This document shows, piece by piece, positions 48,901 to 62,653 of a stretch of 64,000 nt of DNA. The position numbers were made by a program, and so were the translations under genes. Source of the stretch: Tetragonia tetragonoides (Eukaryota > Streptophyta > Magnoliopsida > Caryophyllales > Aizoaceae); contig CM076140.1 of NCBI GenBank assembly GCA_038025085.1, positions 16,202,001-16,266,000 of the forward strand. The letters run 5' to 3'. Below the pieces are notes generated by a model. That model saw only the letters and a program-made list of their open reading frames with translations, had not been told where the DNA came from and did not search any database. The stretch's first letter is position 1. Every line of letters starts with the position of its first letter.

Positions 48901-51900
48901 TACTTATTTACATATATGGAATAGTTTAGGTGATTAGTTTTGACATTTAAGCAATAAGTTGTTACATAACTAAGTTCAAATTTGGCATGTAATGATGGTA
49001 CATGATCAATCATTTTGTAAAAATAAAATTAAAAATTAAAAAATCGTGAATTTTAAAAGTAAGATTGGATATTCAATGTGATGGCCTGATAGGTATCTAT
49101 CACTTAGATATATAGCCGACAATGTGGGCTGTGAGTGTAAATTTAACAGGTAAGTGTGCTTTGTGAAAATGATGTGAACTATATAGCTAAAGAGCTATGA
49201 TGTCTAAATCAAACAATGATGTCAAACTAATTAATTACTCCCTTTCTGACAAAGAAAAAACATGTGACTTTTTGGAAGGATCCACATTACATTTGACAAT
49301 ATGACGCATATAACTTCCAATTAATTAATTACTAGTCGAAGGTGTTGATTAGCTTATTCCTCAACATCCTAAACTAGTAAGGGTGATAGTTCTTTACTTA
49401 TTTACATATATGGAATAGTTTAGGTGATTAGTTTTGACATTTAAGCAATAAGTTGTTACATAACTAAGTTCAAATTTGGCATGTAATGAAGGTACATGAT
49501 CAATCATTTTGTAAAAATAAAATTAAAAATTAAAAAATCGTGAATTCTAAAGTAAGATTGGATATCTAATGTGATGGCCTGATAGGTATCTATCACTTAG
49601 ATATATAGCCGACAATGTGGGCTGTGAGTGTAAATTTAACAGGTAAGTGTGCTTTGTGAAAATGATGTGAACTATATAGCTAAAGAGCTATGATGTCTAA
49701 ATCAAACAATGATGTCAAACTAATTAACTACTCCCTTTCTGACAAAGAAAAAACATGTGACTTTTTGGAAGGATCCACATTACATTTGACAATATGACGC
49801 ATATAACTTCCAATTAATTAATTACTAGTTGAAGGTGTTGATTAGCTTATTCCTCAACATCCTAAACTAGTAAGGGTGATAGTTCTTTACTTATTTACAT
49901 ATATGGAATAGTTTAGGTGATTAGTTTTGACATTTAAGCAATAAGTTGTTACATAACTAAGTTCAAATTTGGCATGTAATGAAGGTACATGATCAATCAT
50001 TTTGTAAAAATAAAATTAAAAATTAAAAAATCGTGAATTCTAAAGTAAGATTGGATATCCAATGTGATGGCCTGATAGGTATCCATCACTTAGATATATA
50101 GTCGACAATGTGGGCTGTGAGTGTAAATTTAACAGGTAAGTGTGCTTTGTGAAAATGATGTGAACTATATAGCTAAAGAGCTATGATCTCTAAATCAAAC
50201 AATGATGTCAAACTAATTAACTACTCCCTTTCTGACAAAGAAAAAACATGTGACTTTTTGGAAGGATCCACATTACATTTGACAATATGACGCATATAAT
50301 TTCCAATTAATTAATTACTAGTTGAAGGTGTTGATTAGCTTATTCCTCAACATCCTAAACTAGTAATGGTGATAGTTCTTTACTTATTTACATATATGGA
50401 ATAGTTTAGGTGATTAGTTTTGACATTTAAGCAATAAGTTGTTACATAACTAAGTTCAAATTTGGCATGTAATGAAGGTACATGATCAATCATTTTGTAA
50501 AAATAAAATTAAAAATTAAAAAATCGTGAATTCTAAAGTAAGATTGGATATCCAATGTGATGGCCTGATAGGTATCTATCACTTAGATATATATCCGACA
50601 ATGTGGACTGTGAGTGTAAATTTAACTGGTAAGTGTGCTTTGTGAAAATGATGTGAACTATATAGCTAAAGAGCTATGATGTCTAAATCAAACAATGATG
50701 TCAAACTAATTAATTACTCCCTTTCTGACAAAGAAAAAACATGTGACTTTTTGGAAGGATCCACATTACATTTGACAATATGACGCATATAACTTCCAAT
50801 TAATTAATTACTAGTTGAAGGTGTTGATTAGCTTATTCCTCAACATCCTAAACTAGTAAGGGTGATAGTTCTTTACTTATTTACATATATGGAATAGTTA
50901 GGTGATTAGTTTTGACATTTAAGCAATAAGTTGTTACATAACTAAGTTCAAATTTAGCATGTAATGAAGGTACATGATCAATCATTTTGTAAAAATAAAA
51001 TTAAAAATTAAAAAATCGTGAATTCGAAAGTAAGATTGGATATACAATGTGATGGCCTGATAGGTATCTATCACTTAGATATATAGCCGACAATGTGGGC
51101 TGTGAGTGTAAATTTAACAGGTAAGTGTGCTTAGTGAAAATGATGTGAACTATATAGCTAAAGAGCTATGATGTCTAAATCAAACAATGATGTCAAACTA
51201 ATTAATTACTCCCTTTCTGACAAAGAAAAAACATGTGACTTTTTGGAAGGATCCACATTACATTTGACAATATGACGCATATAACTTCCAATTAATTAAT
51301 TACTAGTTGAAGGTGTTGATTAGCTTATTCCTCAACATCCTAAACTAGTAAGGGTGATAGTTCTTTACTTATTTACATATATGGAATAGTTTAGGTGATT
51401 AGTTTTGACATTTAAGCAATAAGTTGTTACATAACTAAGTTCAAATTTGGCATGTAATGAAGGTACATGATCAATCATTTTGTAAAAATAAAATTAAAAA
51501 TTAAAAAATCGTGAATTCTAAAGTAAGATTGGATATCCAATGTGATGGCCTGATAGGTATCTATCACTTAGATATATAGCCGACAATGTGGGCTGTGAGT
51601 GTAAATTTAACTGGTAAGTGTGCTTTGGGAAAATGATGTGAACTATATAGCTAAAGAGCTATGATGTCTAAATCAAACAATGATGTCAAACTAATTAATT
51701 ACTCCCTTTCTGACAAAGAAAAAACATGTGACTTTTTGGAAGGATCCACATTACATTTGACAATATGACGCATATAACTTCCAATTAATTAATTACTAGT
51801 TGAAGGTGTTGATTAGCTTATTCCTCAATATCCTAAACTACTAAGGGTGATAGTTCTTTACTTATTTACATATATGGAATAGTTTAGGTGATTAGTTTTG

Positions 51901-52048
51901 ACATTTAAGCAATAAGTTGTTACATAACTAAGTTTAAATTTGGCATGTAATGAAGGTACATGATCAATTTTTTTGTAAAAATAAAATTAAAAATTAAAAA
52001 ATCGTGAATTCTAAAGTAAGATTGGATATCCAATGTGATGGCCTGATA
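39964..52048. repeat. Satellite array: 24.5 units of 493 bp with a 1972-bp higher-order period
   Basis: The landmark ACTAGTTGAAGG (or ACTAGTCGAAGG) starts each unit at 39964, 40457, 40950, 41443, 41936 and so on to 51795. Spacing is exactly 493, except two units of 492 and one of 494 caused by single-base indels (near 47455, 49056 and 50899). The last unit is cut after about 254 bp at GGCCTGATAG. The unit is AT-rich with an A-rich tract (TAAAAATAAAATTAAAAATT), a perfect 6-bp hairpin (ATAGCT-AAAG-AGCTAT) and no reading frame over 60 codons. Units differ at only a few sites; the middle units fall into classes that repeat every fourth unit. Edge units 1-3 and 21-25 do not follow the pattern. Confidence 0.97.
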
Positions 52049-52111
52049 GATCATTTGAAATGGTGGTTTTAATTATATTAGATCATTTGAAAATCAAGAA
52101 TTTGAGCTTAT
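52049..52111. other. Filler between satellite and duplicated segment
   Basis: About 60 bp that match neither neighbour, with a direct repeat TAGATCATTTGAAA (about 52049 and 52079). Confidence 0.6.
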
Positions 52112-52696
52112 AATTCCAAAATCTTTGGATTTGGAACTGCTGTAGTTTTCCTCTGTGGGCTACGGTCGTCAGCAGAGTTTTTGTCAGTTTCCAATTTAGT
52201 GGGGTCATCACAAATCCTACTCCAAAATCTTTGATTCGGGATGTGCCCGCAGAGTTTTGTGGTTTAAACTTGGAAGTTTAGCAATATGATGTATCCAATG
52301 TCACTGTGATGAGTTCATGTATATAGTCTTTTCTTGCTAAAACGTGTTTTTCAATGGCTTCTACTATGTGGGTATCAGAGATTGCGTTGTGCTTTTTATC
52401 TTATTTGGGGTGCCGTTAGGGGATAACCCACAGTTGGTGTCTTTTTGGGAGTCGGTGGTCCATGTGTCTTAAAGCAGTTGGATGTATAGAAGCGGGTTTA
52501 TTTGGAGGCAAATATTACTCTCATACAATCACTTCTGGCCAGTATTTCACTATTCGTTTACAGTGGTACTCTTAGTTTAAGGTTGCGGTAGCTGTGGAAA
52601 ATAAGATTGAGAAGCAAACGAGGGATCTTTGTGGGCTGGTGTGGATGAGGATAAGAAAGACCACCTGGTGCTGGAAACAATTGTGTCGCCCTAAGG
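52112..52696 (+). repeat. Mosaic fragments of the ASHH1 intron 1-2 region
   Basis: 52112-52406 matches 15612-15917 (with an 11-bp deletion between TTCT repeats). 52407-52696 matches 16681-16970, which lies in the LINE. The sequence then switches at CTAAGG (52691-52696) to 13785 and onward. The two fragments are collinear with 763 bp missing between them. Confidence 0.9.
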
Positions 52697-53290
52697 TGCT
52701 TGTTTATGTGAATTGGGTATGTGCATATAAGCTGGTGGGTGCTTGTTTATGTGAATTGGGTATGTGCATATGAGCTGGTGGGTGCTTGTTTTTGTGAATT
52801 GGGTATGTGCATTAGCATATCAGCTTGGGTGCTTGTTTATGTTAATTGGGTATGTGCATATAAGCTGTTGGGTGCTTGGACATGTGATATGTGCATATAA
52901 GCTGTTGGGTGCTTGGACATGTGATATGTGCATATAAGCTGGGTCGCTGGGATGTTTGTTTGTGTGAATTGGGTATGTGAATATGAGCTGGTGGGTTCTT
53001 GCTTATGGTGAATTGGGTATGTGCATATCAGATGGGATGCTTGTTTATGTGAATTGGGTATCTGCATTAGTATATCAGTTAGGGTACTTATTCATGTGAA
53101 TTAGGTATGTGCTTATAAGCTGTTGGGTGAGTGGTCGTGTGAATTGGGTATGTGGCATATAAAATGGGGTGCTTGTTTATCTGAATTGGGTATGACGGTA
53201 TGTGCATTTAAGCTTGGGGTGCTTTTTATGTGAATTGGGTATGTGTACAGTGTATATCAACAGGGGTACTTTTAACTCCTTGAATTTTGG
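52696..53290 (+). repeat. Copy 2 of the ~43-bp intron minisatellite, 5'-shortened
   Basis: It holds the same units as 13790-14390 with near-identical order, beginning inside the second/third unit at the duplication junction. Confidence 0.9.
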
Positions 53291-55091
53291 CGATGAATTA
53301 GTAGTTCATTTTGTTTAAGCCCAGGTAGGTAATGGCCTTGGTTTATGTGGAGGTGAAAAAATAAGATAGTATCGACTCACTTCTTGGTTCACATAACAAT
53401 GTTTTTTTTTGAATAAATAGTATATCGAGCTGTGTAAAGCGTCATGCTTAGTTATTACTTGGAATTGGTGTACTCTATTATCCTTCTCTTTCAAAATCAC
53501 AGTTCAGTGGGATTCTCGTTGCTCGTTTAGTTGCTTTTGCTTGATCTCTCTATTGAATGCTTGTCCTGATTCGGGTTTCCAATGGCATGTTGCCAGTGCC
53601 ATGTGACCTTACACTCTTTTCATGGTAACATACCATATGAAATCAAATTCCCGTGGCTTTTTCATTCTGTAAAGTTTATGCAAACTAGGTTTTCAATTAT
53701 CTGATTTGCTCGTGTAGGCTAGCAAAAAAGAAGCTAAGCAACTATTTTCAGTATTTCCTTGTATTCAGTGTGAATGCTGTCATCTTTCATGCAAAATTTC
53801 AAGTTTCCTGGTCCAGTTAGAGTGTGTACGTTGAATTTCAATGGAAATTTATGGGGTGAAAATTTTGCACTGTAGTGATATATGAGCTCTATGTGCAAAG
53901 ACATGATGAAAGAGGCTTGTTACTCGTTTAAGTGGAATTTGGGCAGTAAAGTAGGTTTTGTGGGCAGTAGGAACTAGGAACTCCTTTGCAACTTTTTCTT
54001 TTGGGTGTTTTTGGCGGTTCTTTTTTAAGAAACTAAGAATGATCTTGAAGAATAAGTATCTAGTTTAGGGTGGATACTGGCGGGAAAATGGACATGCTTT
54101 TTCTCAAAAATATTGTGATACTTCGCCTGTCCCAAATAGCTGTTGTGCTAATGCTCTTAACGTTACAAAACAGGATAAAAGAAAAGGCATATACTGCACT
54201 TTTTACATCTGACTTCCTTCCATTGAGTCAGTCAGATTTGCCCTTTTCGTTGTCAGCTTGTTCATCTTTTGGATACTGTAGTTGGCCTATTGGGTGGGCA
54301 GCAGCTTTCATGTTTTCACATAGATTTATAGTTCAGAATAGATTGGAGAAAAATTCCTCCTGATTCTGATTTCAATATCATATGAATCAGTGCTGAGATA
54401 ATAGAGAAACAAGAGGCACAACTGAGTAACTGGCTAAAGGATGGACATATAGCAAGTTTATAGTCTGATAGCTTTACCCTATATCAGTTAACATTTTAGC
54501 AGAGTCATCGCAAAGCCAATTCCAAAATCTTTGGATTTGGAACTGCTGTAGTTTTCCTCTGTGGGCTACGGTTGTCAGCAGAGTTTTTGTCAGTTTCCAA
54601 TTTAGTGGGGTCATCACAAATCCTACTCCAAAATCTTTGATTCGGGATGTGCCCGCAGAGTTTTGTGGTTTAAACTTGGAAGTTTAGCAATATGATGTAT
54701 CCAATGTCACTGTGATGAGTTCATGTATATAGTCTTTTCTGTGGTGTTTCTTGCTAAAACGTGTTTTTCAATGGCTTCTACTATGTGGGTATCAGAGATT
54801 GCGTTGTGCTTTTTATCTTATTTTTCCTTCTTGGTGTGTTGGCAGGGAGGTGTAAGCTATATTTTACCCAGTCTATTAATTGATTGTTTTGGTTAGAACA
54901 TAAACGGTACTTGGTGGAATGTATTATGCTTTATTAGTATGCCTTGCATATATGTTTGCTGGAATAACAACAGATATGCTCTTTGTTAAGATTTTCTTGA
55001 TTATATTTCTAGGTTCTCAAGATATGGTCCATAACTTTTTTAAGCTCCCTTCTGTCTTAATTGGCATCTAATTTGAACTTTTTGTTTGAAG

Positions 55092-58000
55092 GATGACAGT
55101 CTTGGCAGACCAACTGGATATATTCACATCATCAGAATGAATTCTCATACCGAAAGTAAGACACCTTGCCCTACTCTTTTAAACAAAACACATACTCCTT
55201 TATTTGCTTTCATTGCTGTGTTAATTTATAGGGCTCTCCAAGTGGTTTTCTTCCTGCAGGGGATTTAGTGGGGACCCCCTGTTTTCCTTTTGGGTTCATT
55301 CTTTGAATGAACATGTTAGTAGGATGTTGAAAAGAAGTGTGGATGTGGGAATGGTTGACGGCTTGATAGTGGGGAAGAAGGGGTGGATCTGTGGATGTCT
55401 TCCACTTGCAGTTTGTAGATGATGCCTTTTTCCGTCTGCTGACCTTGATATGTTTTAACTATGCTCATACACTTCTGCAGATTTTTGAGTTGCTCTCAAG
55501 TATGGAGGCTAATGTAGCTTGACTAGTATCAATTTCAATACGATTGCCAGGCTGTCAAGTTCAGAGCTGGCCAGTCACCTATTTGGGGGTGCCGTTAGGG
55601 GATAACCCACAGTTGGTGTCTTTTTGGGAGTCGGTGGTCCATGTGTCTTAAAGCAGTTGGATGTATAGAAGCGGGTTTATTTGGAGGCAAATATTACTCT
55701 CATACAATCACTTCTGGCCAGTATTTCACTATTCCTTTACAGTGGTACTCTTAGTTTAAGGTTGCGGTAGCTGTGGAAAATAAGATTGAGAAGCAAACGA
55801 GGGATCTTTGTGGGCTGGTGTGGATGAGGATAAGAAAGACCACCTGGTGCTGGAAACAATTGTGTCGACCTAAGGCGGAGGGGGCCTTGGGCCTTGTTAA
55901 TTGGTCAGCAAAAACATTGCTCTTTTGAGCAAGTGGCTAATGGTGAGTTCTTCTTGAGATGGATAGCTTGTGGCACCCAGAGTTTACTAAAGTGCCACGT
56001 ATGTGAACTCGTGGAAGTTCATGTTCTAGGTTTTCCTTACCTTCTTTCCTTCGGTTGCCTTGAAGATATGGACTGTGGTATGAGGATTATGTTTTGTGAG
56101 CATAGTCCGAAGGATATGCGTCCTTTGTGCACAAGGTGTTTGTTCCTGCTTCTACTCTGCATGATTCTATTCTTGCTGAGTTTAGCTCCACACAGGATCT
56201 GGAGATTCATGAGCTTACCTCTCTTATTGATATTTTGGAGACAGTTCATCTTTCAGGCAGTGAGGACTCTAGGTGGCGGGCTGGTGATTCAACCCCTGGG
56301 AAAAACTTTCCTCCGTTCCTCTGTTAAGATTTATTTGGAAGGAAAAGACACCCCTGATGGAAGATATTTGTGTGGATTTTGGCGTTGGATAGGATAAAAG
56401 CCAATAATCAGACGCAGAGGAAGAGGCTGGGGATAATTTTGTCCCCGATATCTGTGTAGGTCCAGTAGAGAGACGTCGGCACATGTCTTCTGTAGGTGAG
56501 GTAGCATGGAGCCTCTGGACTTATGGAGTAATTTGATTTTTGTGTTTGGGGTTCCCACTGTGTGCCCATCGTTGGCCATGGAGTTGTTGCAGTATTCTTT
56601 ATGGGTTCTGGGAGGGAGAAGGAGAAGGGAATGCTGTGGTGTAATGCTTTTGGCAGCCATATGATGCATATGGCTAGAGAGGGTTTGCGCGAGTCTATTC
56701 TGTGTCTTCTCCTTCTTCAGAGGTGCTTCAGGATAGAGATTTGTAACTAACTAGGGAAGCAGGGTGTTAAATTATCATGCTATTTCCAATGTCCAGCAAG
56801 ATTGGCCAACTTGTAAATTGTATTTACCTCATAGTGGAGGATACCTTGTCCTCTTTGCAAAACTTTTATCACTCGCTAATACTGTTTTCTTAGGAAGATA
56901 GTTATTGGTATTTCTGCTTTTGTTTATTTGGTGACCAGTTTGACACTTGACTATCACCACTATGCTTCTGTGATTTTTCAGACACATGAAGCAGAAGGAG
57001 GAGGATATTGTTACATGTGAGTGCAAGTATAATCCCAGTGATCCTGACAGTGCATGCGGTGACAGATGCTTGAATGTATTAACTAGTACAGAGTGCACTC
57101 CTGGTTATTGCCCTTGTGGTGATTTTTGTAAAAATCAGGTAAAGTCATGTTTTCTCATCTCCAGCAATTTTGTCTTGAGGGTGATGTTGTGGTTGCGATA
57201 TCTATCCTTCTTTGTTCCAATCCTTTGGCTTTTGATTTCAGCTAACTTGTGCCTCCCACCCATCATAAACAAAAGGAGTTTAGGGAAATGGGAGGGGACA
57301 CGAAATATTCTGGCGTCTGAATAATGGGTGTTTTGACTGATCAAACATGGTAATTTCATATTATACTATTATATCTGTTTCAAATTTGGATGTAAAAAGG
57401 GGGTTAAAATAGAAAGAAAGAAAGGGGTGACTTCCAATTTTCTACTGGAAAGATTCAGCCTTTTGCAACTTCAAAAAGTTATTTTGTAAAATTTTTGCAT
57501 GCGATTGTCAGTGTATTGCTCTCTCTTTTAGGGTTTAGTGAGGCCTTCCGCCTTTGTCATCATTTAAGAGCTTCCATGGGGGTCATTTGAAATTTGAACC
57601 CAGGATGCTTATGTTGTAAGACCTATACCCGATTTTCACTTTTCTTAAACAGCAAAAAGGATAAATTGTTGAACTGATTGCTAAATCAAGTTGCAAAATG
57701 TAACGAAGAGGCGAAAAATAGCCCGTCTACAGTCCCACCTGAGGATGAAGATTTTCCTAAAAGCTACAACTAACCAAGAAAATAACCTTTGGGCTAGATT
57801 AGCCTACAGCTGAATTTAGACATTTGATTCTTGATGTGCCTTTTTATGCAGAAGTTTCAAAGATGCGAATATGCAAAATTTAAGTTGTTCCAAACTGATG
57901 GTCGTGGATGGGGCCTTACAGCTGATGAGAATATAATGGTAACTGGTCTTTTCAAGATTCAATTGACGTCTTTCAACATGATTTGTCTTTAATGAATGTT

Positions 58001-61000
58001 TAATGCCTACAACAGAATGGAAAAATGCCAACTATTGATGGCATTTTGCTTTTGGTTATTCAGCACTTCTTGCAGTGCAATGATGATTCATGACATATTG
58101 TGAGTGATCCTTCAAGAAGAATAGTAATGGGACATGCTGGACTGATCAGCCAAAAAAAGTGTTAACTTGTTTTAGTTTGTTGTTTTAGTATCGTGTCAGT
58201 GAAGTTGCGTAACCATCTTTAATTGTAATGTTAGTGCTTAGCATTCATCTTTCCTTCTGTGTTTGTATCTGATTGCTTGATTCAATACTTCAGGCTGGGC
58301 AGTTCATCATTGAATATTGTGGCGAAGTAATATCATGGAAAGAAGCAAAGAGAAGAGCTCAAACTTATGAAACTCAAGGTAGTTTGTTTATCTACGCTGC
58401 ACTATATCTGAACTCTAGTCTGTATAAACCCACCAGTGTGGTTGACACATTGCCTGCCTTAAGGTCTCAAGGATGCCTACATAATATCTCTTAATGCGTA
58501 TGAATCTATTGATGCAACAAGGAAGGGAAGCTTTGCTAGGTTCATCAATCACTCATGGTGAGACCTCAGAAAGATATCTTGTGGTTTATATGTATATGTC
58601 TGACTGAACTTTCTTCTCTAACGCATTTCATTTCATATAGTGAGGGTCAGAAATAATATTGTCATCTAACTAAAATAACTGCTGATTGTTTGCATTTGTT
58701 GTATGATTTTCTAGTTATCCAAACTGTGAGACAAGAAAGTGGACGGTATTGGGAGAAATAAGGGTTGGGATATTTGCAAAGCATGACATTTCTATTGGAA
58801 CTGAACTGGCCTATGATTACAATTTTGAATGGTATGGTGGTGCAAAGGTTCGTTGTCTTTGTGGGGCTGCTAGTTGTTCTGGATTTCTTGGGGCGAAGTC
58901 CCGTGGTTTCCAGGTACAGTTATAATTCGGTTGAAATCATGGTAAAATGTGTAGCTATATCAGCTTTTTGGGCAAGCGAATGATAAGCAGGATGCATGTG
59001 TCAGAAGTTTCACTGAGCTTTAACCCAAAAATGTAACTTCAACATTCTTAAAACATCTTTTAGGGCTCTACTTGACTTCCGAAATGTAACTGGATGATAG
59101 ATTTACCCCATATGTGCTTATACTCTGATAATATTTGTTCCTACTGTTATTCTTACTTTGAAATGTCTTATCTGTTAGTGGGCTTAATGGGGTGGGTCTT
59201 ACCACACTTTAGTTAGATTTCTTATTGCAAAATGCCTTATTTAGTGTTGGAGATCTGATGTTAATGCATAGTAGTTTCACTATGGCCTTGCGCATTCCAC
59301 CACCAACCACTGCAAATTGTCTGGCTGCCTTGATGTTTTGATATCTTGGCGTGTAAATTTGCTAGATTAAATCATTTTTGCTGCATCTTTATTCTTATGC
59401 TTCTTTTAAGTGCTCTGTGATGATTCCAGTGATGGCATATCAAATTTATTTATTTTAACCCTTGCCTTTCAAATATTACTAATCCAATTGGTCCTATAAT
59501 GTGACAAGAATTTGGCTCTCGAGTACATGTCTTAAATCAGATGGGTGGACGGTTTTGGTTATCTGTTGCTCAATTGCTTCATGACTTTGAATGTATCAGT
59601 TGTTGGACACAGTTCATGGATCAATGATGTTTAATCTATAATTATTTGCGCTTTCGAATAGTTGAGCTTCAGCGTGTTCTACTTTTCATGTTATATTAAT
59701 ACTTTCTTTTCATTCTTTTATACCTCTTCAACAGGAAGATACATACCTATGGGAAGATGATGATGACAGGTAACACTTATAGACATACTGCTATGAGTCC
59801 ATCTGCAGTTTCAGTTAACCTTTCTTCAATGTTTATCTGTAATCCATAGTGGAATCTGAGAATCCATACGAATTGTCATTTTTCTGTCCATTGACCTTTG
59901 CTTGATCAGTACCTCATTCTGTCTTTTCTAGTTTGAAGCTTCAACCTAACCTTTTGCTTTTGGGCTCTTGCACTATTATAACTTCGTTACTCACTACTAG
60001 TTTTTGAAATATTGAATGGAACTGGTCTCTCTATGATTATCTCTTCCAAATCTTAATCTGAATATCATTCAAGAACAAAGTTTTCTTGAAATGTTAGACT
60101 AGAGCTGAATAAGGCCTGAATTCTGTTTCAAAATTTTCGCGTAACTCTCACCCTTGTTTCACACTACCCTAGTCTTGGTTTATTTGCAGTTTTACTTATG
60201 GTAATGTACATGTGCTGTCTCCCCATCTCCCCCCCCCCTCCCCCCCGTTGCCACTTTTCTAGATAGACATTTGTTCAATGGTTCTTAATTAATGTATCTG
60301 AGCAGTAACACCACAGCTTGATTTACAGATATTCAGTGGAGAAAGTTCCACTATATGATTCAGCTGAGGACGAGTTTTCATCACAAACTTTGACAAGTAC
60401 CAACTTGTCTACCCCAATGGATGTTGAGCCACTTGATTCGGTTCCAGCAAATGGTCAGCCAATGAGTGCCATAAACAATTCTGGACAAAATTATCACGTA
60501 GCGATAAGTGCACGGCCAAAGAAAAAGCTAAAACGCTTGCCCAAGGGAAAGTCAAAAAATGTCAACCAAAGGGAGTTAGAGATCAGAAATGTGGTCTCAC
60601 TTTTGGACTCAAAAGAAGCTCAAGAGGAGATCCTCACATTTGAGGTACAGACTGAAGTTTATCCTATTGGTTTTCCCAATTGTCAGTATTCTGTGCGCAG
60701 ACCTGATGAATATTCTATTGATATATGAGCTTGGGCTTTAGATTTAATGTGATTTTTCGTTCATTTTTGGCTTATCAGACCTGAATTACCAGTGTTGATT
60801 CTTTTGATATATCCACACTTTGTTTTGGCGTATATTGTGCAGGAGATAAAAAATGATGCTAGCTCCAATCTTGAATCCTTATACAACGAAATCCGACCAG
60901 CTATAGAAGAACATGAAAGGGACACACAAGACAGTGTGCCAACTAGTGTAGCAGAGAAATGGATAGATGCCAGCTGCTTAAAATTAAAGTCAAAATTCGA

Positions 61001-61109
61001 CCTGTACTTCTCAATAATTAAGAATGTTGTGTGCACTCCGAAGAAGTCTCATGAGATCAAGCAACCCAGTGCTGAGTTGGATAACGGGGTTAAGTTGTTG
61101 ACTAATTAG
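55092..61109 (+). pseudogene. Second ASHH1 copy, lacking exon 1 and frameshifted in exon 2
   Basis: Exons 2-10 correspond to 55092-55155, 56982-57138, 57852-57938, 58294-58378, 58464-58557, 58715-58913, 59735-59769, 60329-60644 and 60843-61109, all with splice sites kept. Exon 1 and the promoter are outside the duplicated block. In exon 2 one A is missing (CACATCATCAG near 55130 against CACATCAATCAG), which shifts the frame after YIHI. Downstream exons are intact. The one coding substitution I noticed in the SET region is Ser205 to Thr (58800); a silent change lies near 57078. A start at the ATG in exon 3 (56986) would still yield AWS, SET and post-SET domains. It is most likely a recent pseudogene; an assembly or read error at the 1-bp site cannot be excluded. 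Confidence 0.8.
55222..56745 (+). mobile_element. Copy 2 of the LINE reverse-transcriptase fragment
   Basis: Same sequence and decay as 16317-17840, so the LINE inserted before the duplication. A few substitutions are visible (for example GTGCACAAGG against GTGCACAGGG). Confidence 0.75.
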
Positions 61110-61865
61110 TGATATCTTATTGTTAGGTGTCATTTAACATTGTTTGGAGCGAGGGTGGAAACTGCGTACAGAAGACTTTGTAGCTGTTTCCTGCCTCGTC
61201 TTGCTCAGTGCCTTGATTCTCATTCTCACAGTATCAGTTTTGGGCATTTGCATTTTCAGACTTAAGAGTGGACATTACACACTGCAGCAAAGATGTTTCA
61301 GAGAAGTTCTGTTCATGACGAATTTTCTGATATGAGGGGGTAACTGTACATTAAATTCTTTTTTCCTTTCCATCGTGCCTGGATTTCATATTCGAATGCC
61401 GAAAATCCAGTAATCTGAAAAATCACGCTATTGTATTGGCAGATGATGCTTTATACTCAAGATCAGATCCAAACAGCTCTTTGCATTAGGTTCCTCGTTC
61501 ATCTTGCTGCGTTATTTTTAATGCATGTAGAACAGATTTATGATGGAGCTCAAGTGGAAACAAACGTTTTATGTCTATAGTCTTCAAAGAGACTCACTTT
61601 GATTCTAACCTGTTAGTAGTTTGATTAAAGAGTATTTAGTTAATTACTAGTGTCCTTATCGTTGAATTCACTCTGTGTTCAGTAAATATGTGATCTAGTA
61701 TGATCTTGTTTGGTTGCTGTTTACATGTTTGTTGTTCACAAATAGTTGTAAAAAGATATTTAATAAAGTCAACGAGTAGTTATTACCGGTTGATTTGATA
61801 ATTTATTTATTTTTTTGGTGCTAGAGAGGGGCTAGGGTTACGCCCCGAACAATATAAAAGGTAAA

Positions 61866-62651
61866 TTACATTTGAACTCTACGTGTGCTAGCCACACCTA
61901 TTAAATTCTCATATAAAAGATTGTAAAGTTAATGAGATGGATCCATGAACACATGTAGCTTTGCATCTTGTTTCACTCCTAAATTCGCCAACCAATCAAC
62001 ACAACGATTTGGCTCCTATAGCAGTGGGTGATCTCTACCTTCCAATCGGGTTTAGCCAGTAGCTTCTTACACTTGCGGATTATGATTAGGCCTGGCAAAA
62101 AGCTGACTCGACCCGACAACTCGACCTGAACCTAACCCAAAAAAAGTGGGTTAGAGTTGAGATTTTCAACCCGTTTACTAAATGGGTTAGGTTAAGGTTT
62201 AAATTTTCAACCCGAAAATGACCTGTTCAACCTGTTTACTTACATATGTCAATTTTATTTTTGAAATTCAGTAAATATTTATGAGACAAATAATTAATAA
62301 TCACTGAAAAGTATAAATTTTCCTTAATCCAATAGTTTGTTTTGTATATATCTACTTACTATAGAAATTTGAGGGTATATATCCCCTTTAGATCATGTTT
62401 TTACCATTTTTTATTTATAATAAATTAGTTAAATGGGTTAAACGGGTCGACCTGATTGACCTGTTTATTAAATGGGTTGGGTTAGGGTTGAAGTTTTCGA
62501 CCCATTTAAAAAACAAGTCAATTGGGTTGAACCCGAACCCGACCCGACCTGATCTGTTTGCCGAGCCTAATTATGATCACATACGCATTTGGTGTCGCCA
62601 CCTCCCCACGAACTAGGTTTAGTAAAACCTCAAAATTAATCCGCAGTTGAA
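61866..62651 (-). mobile_element. Copy 2 of the RNase H remnant
   Basis: Equivalent to 22963-23748 and again split by the hAT at 62087-62569. Confidence 0.7.
62087..62569. mobile_element. Copy 2 of the 483-bp hAT element
   Basis: Same ends and same ATTATGAT target duplication as the element at 23184-23666, showing it was copied within the segment rather than inserted again. Confidence 0.9.
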
Positions 62652-62653
62652 GT

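Noticed and set aside
39964..52048. Centromere call based on the satellite
   Set aside because: The array is only 12 kb and is flanked by genes; a single local array cannot show centromere identity.
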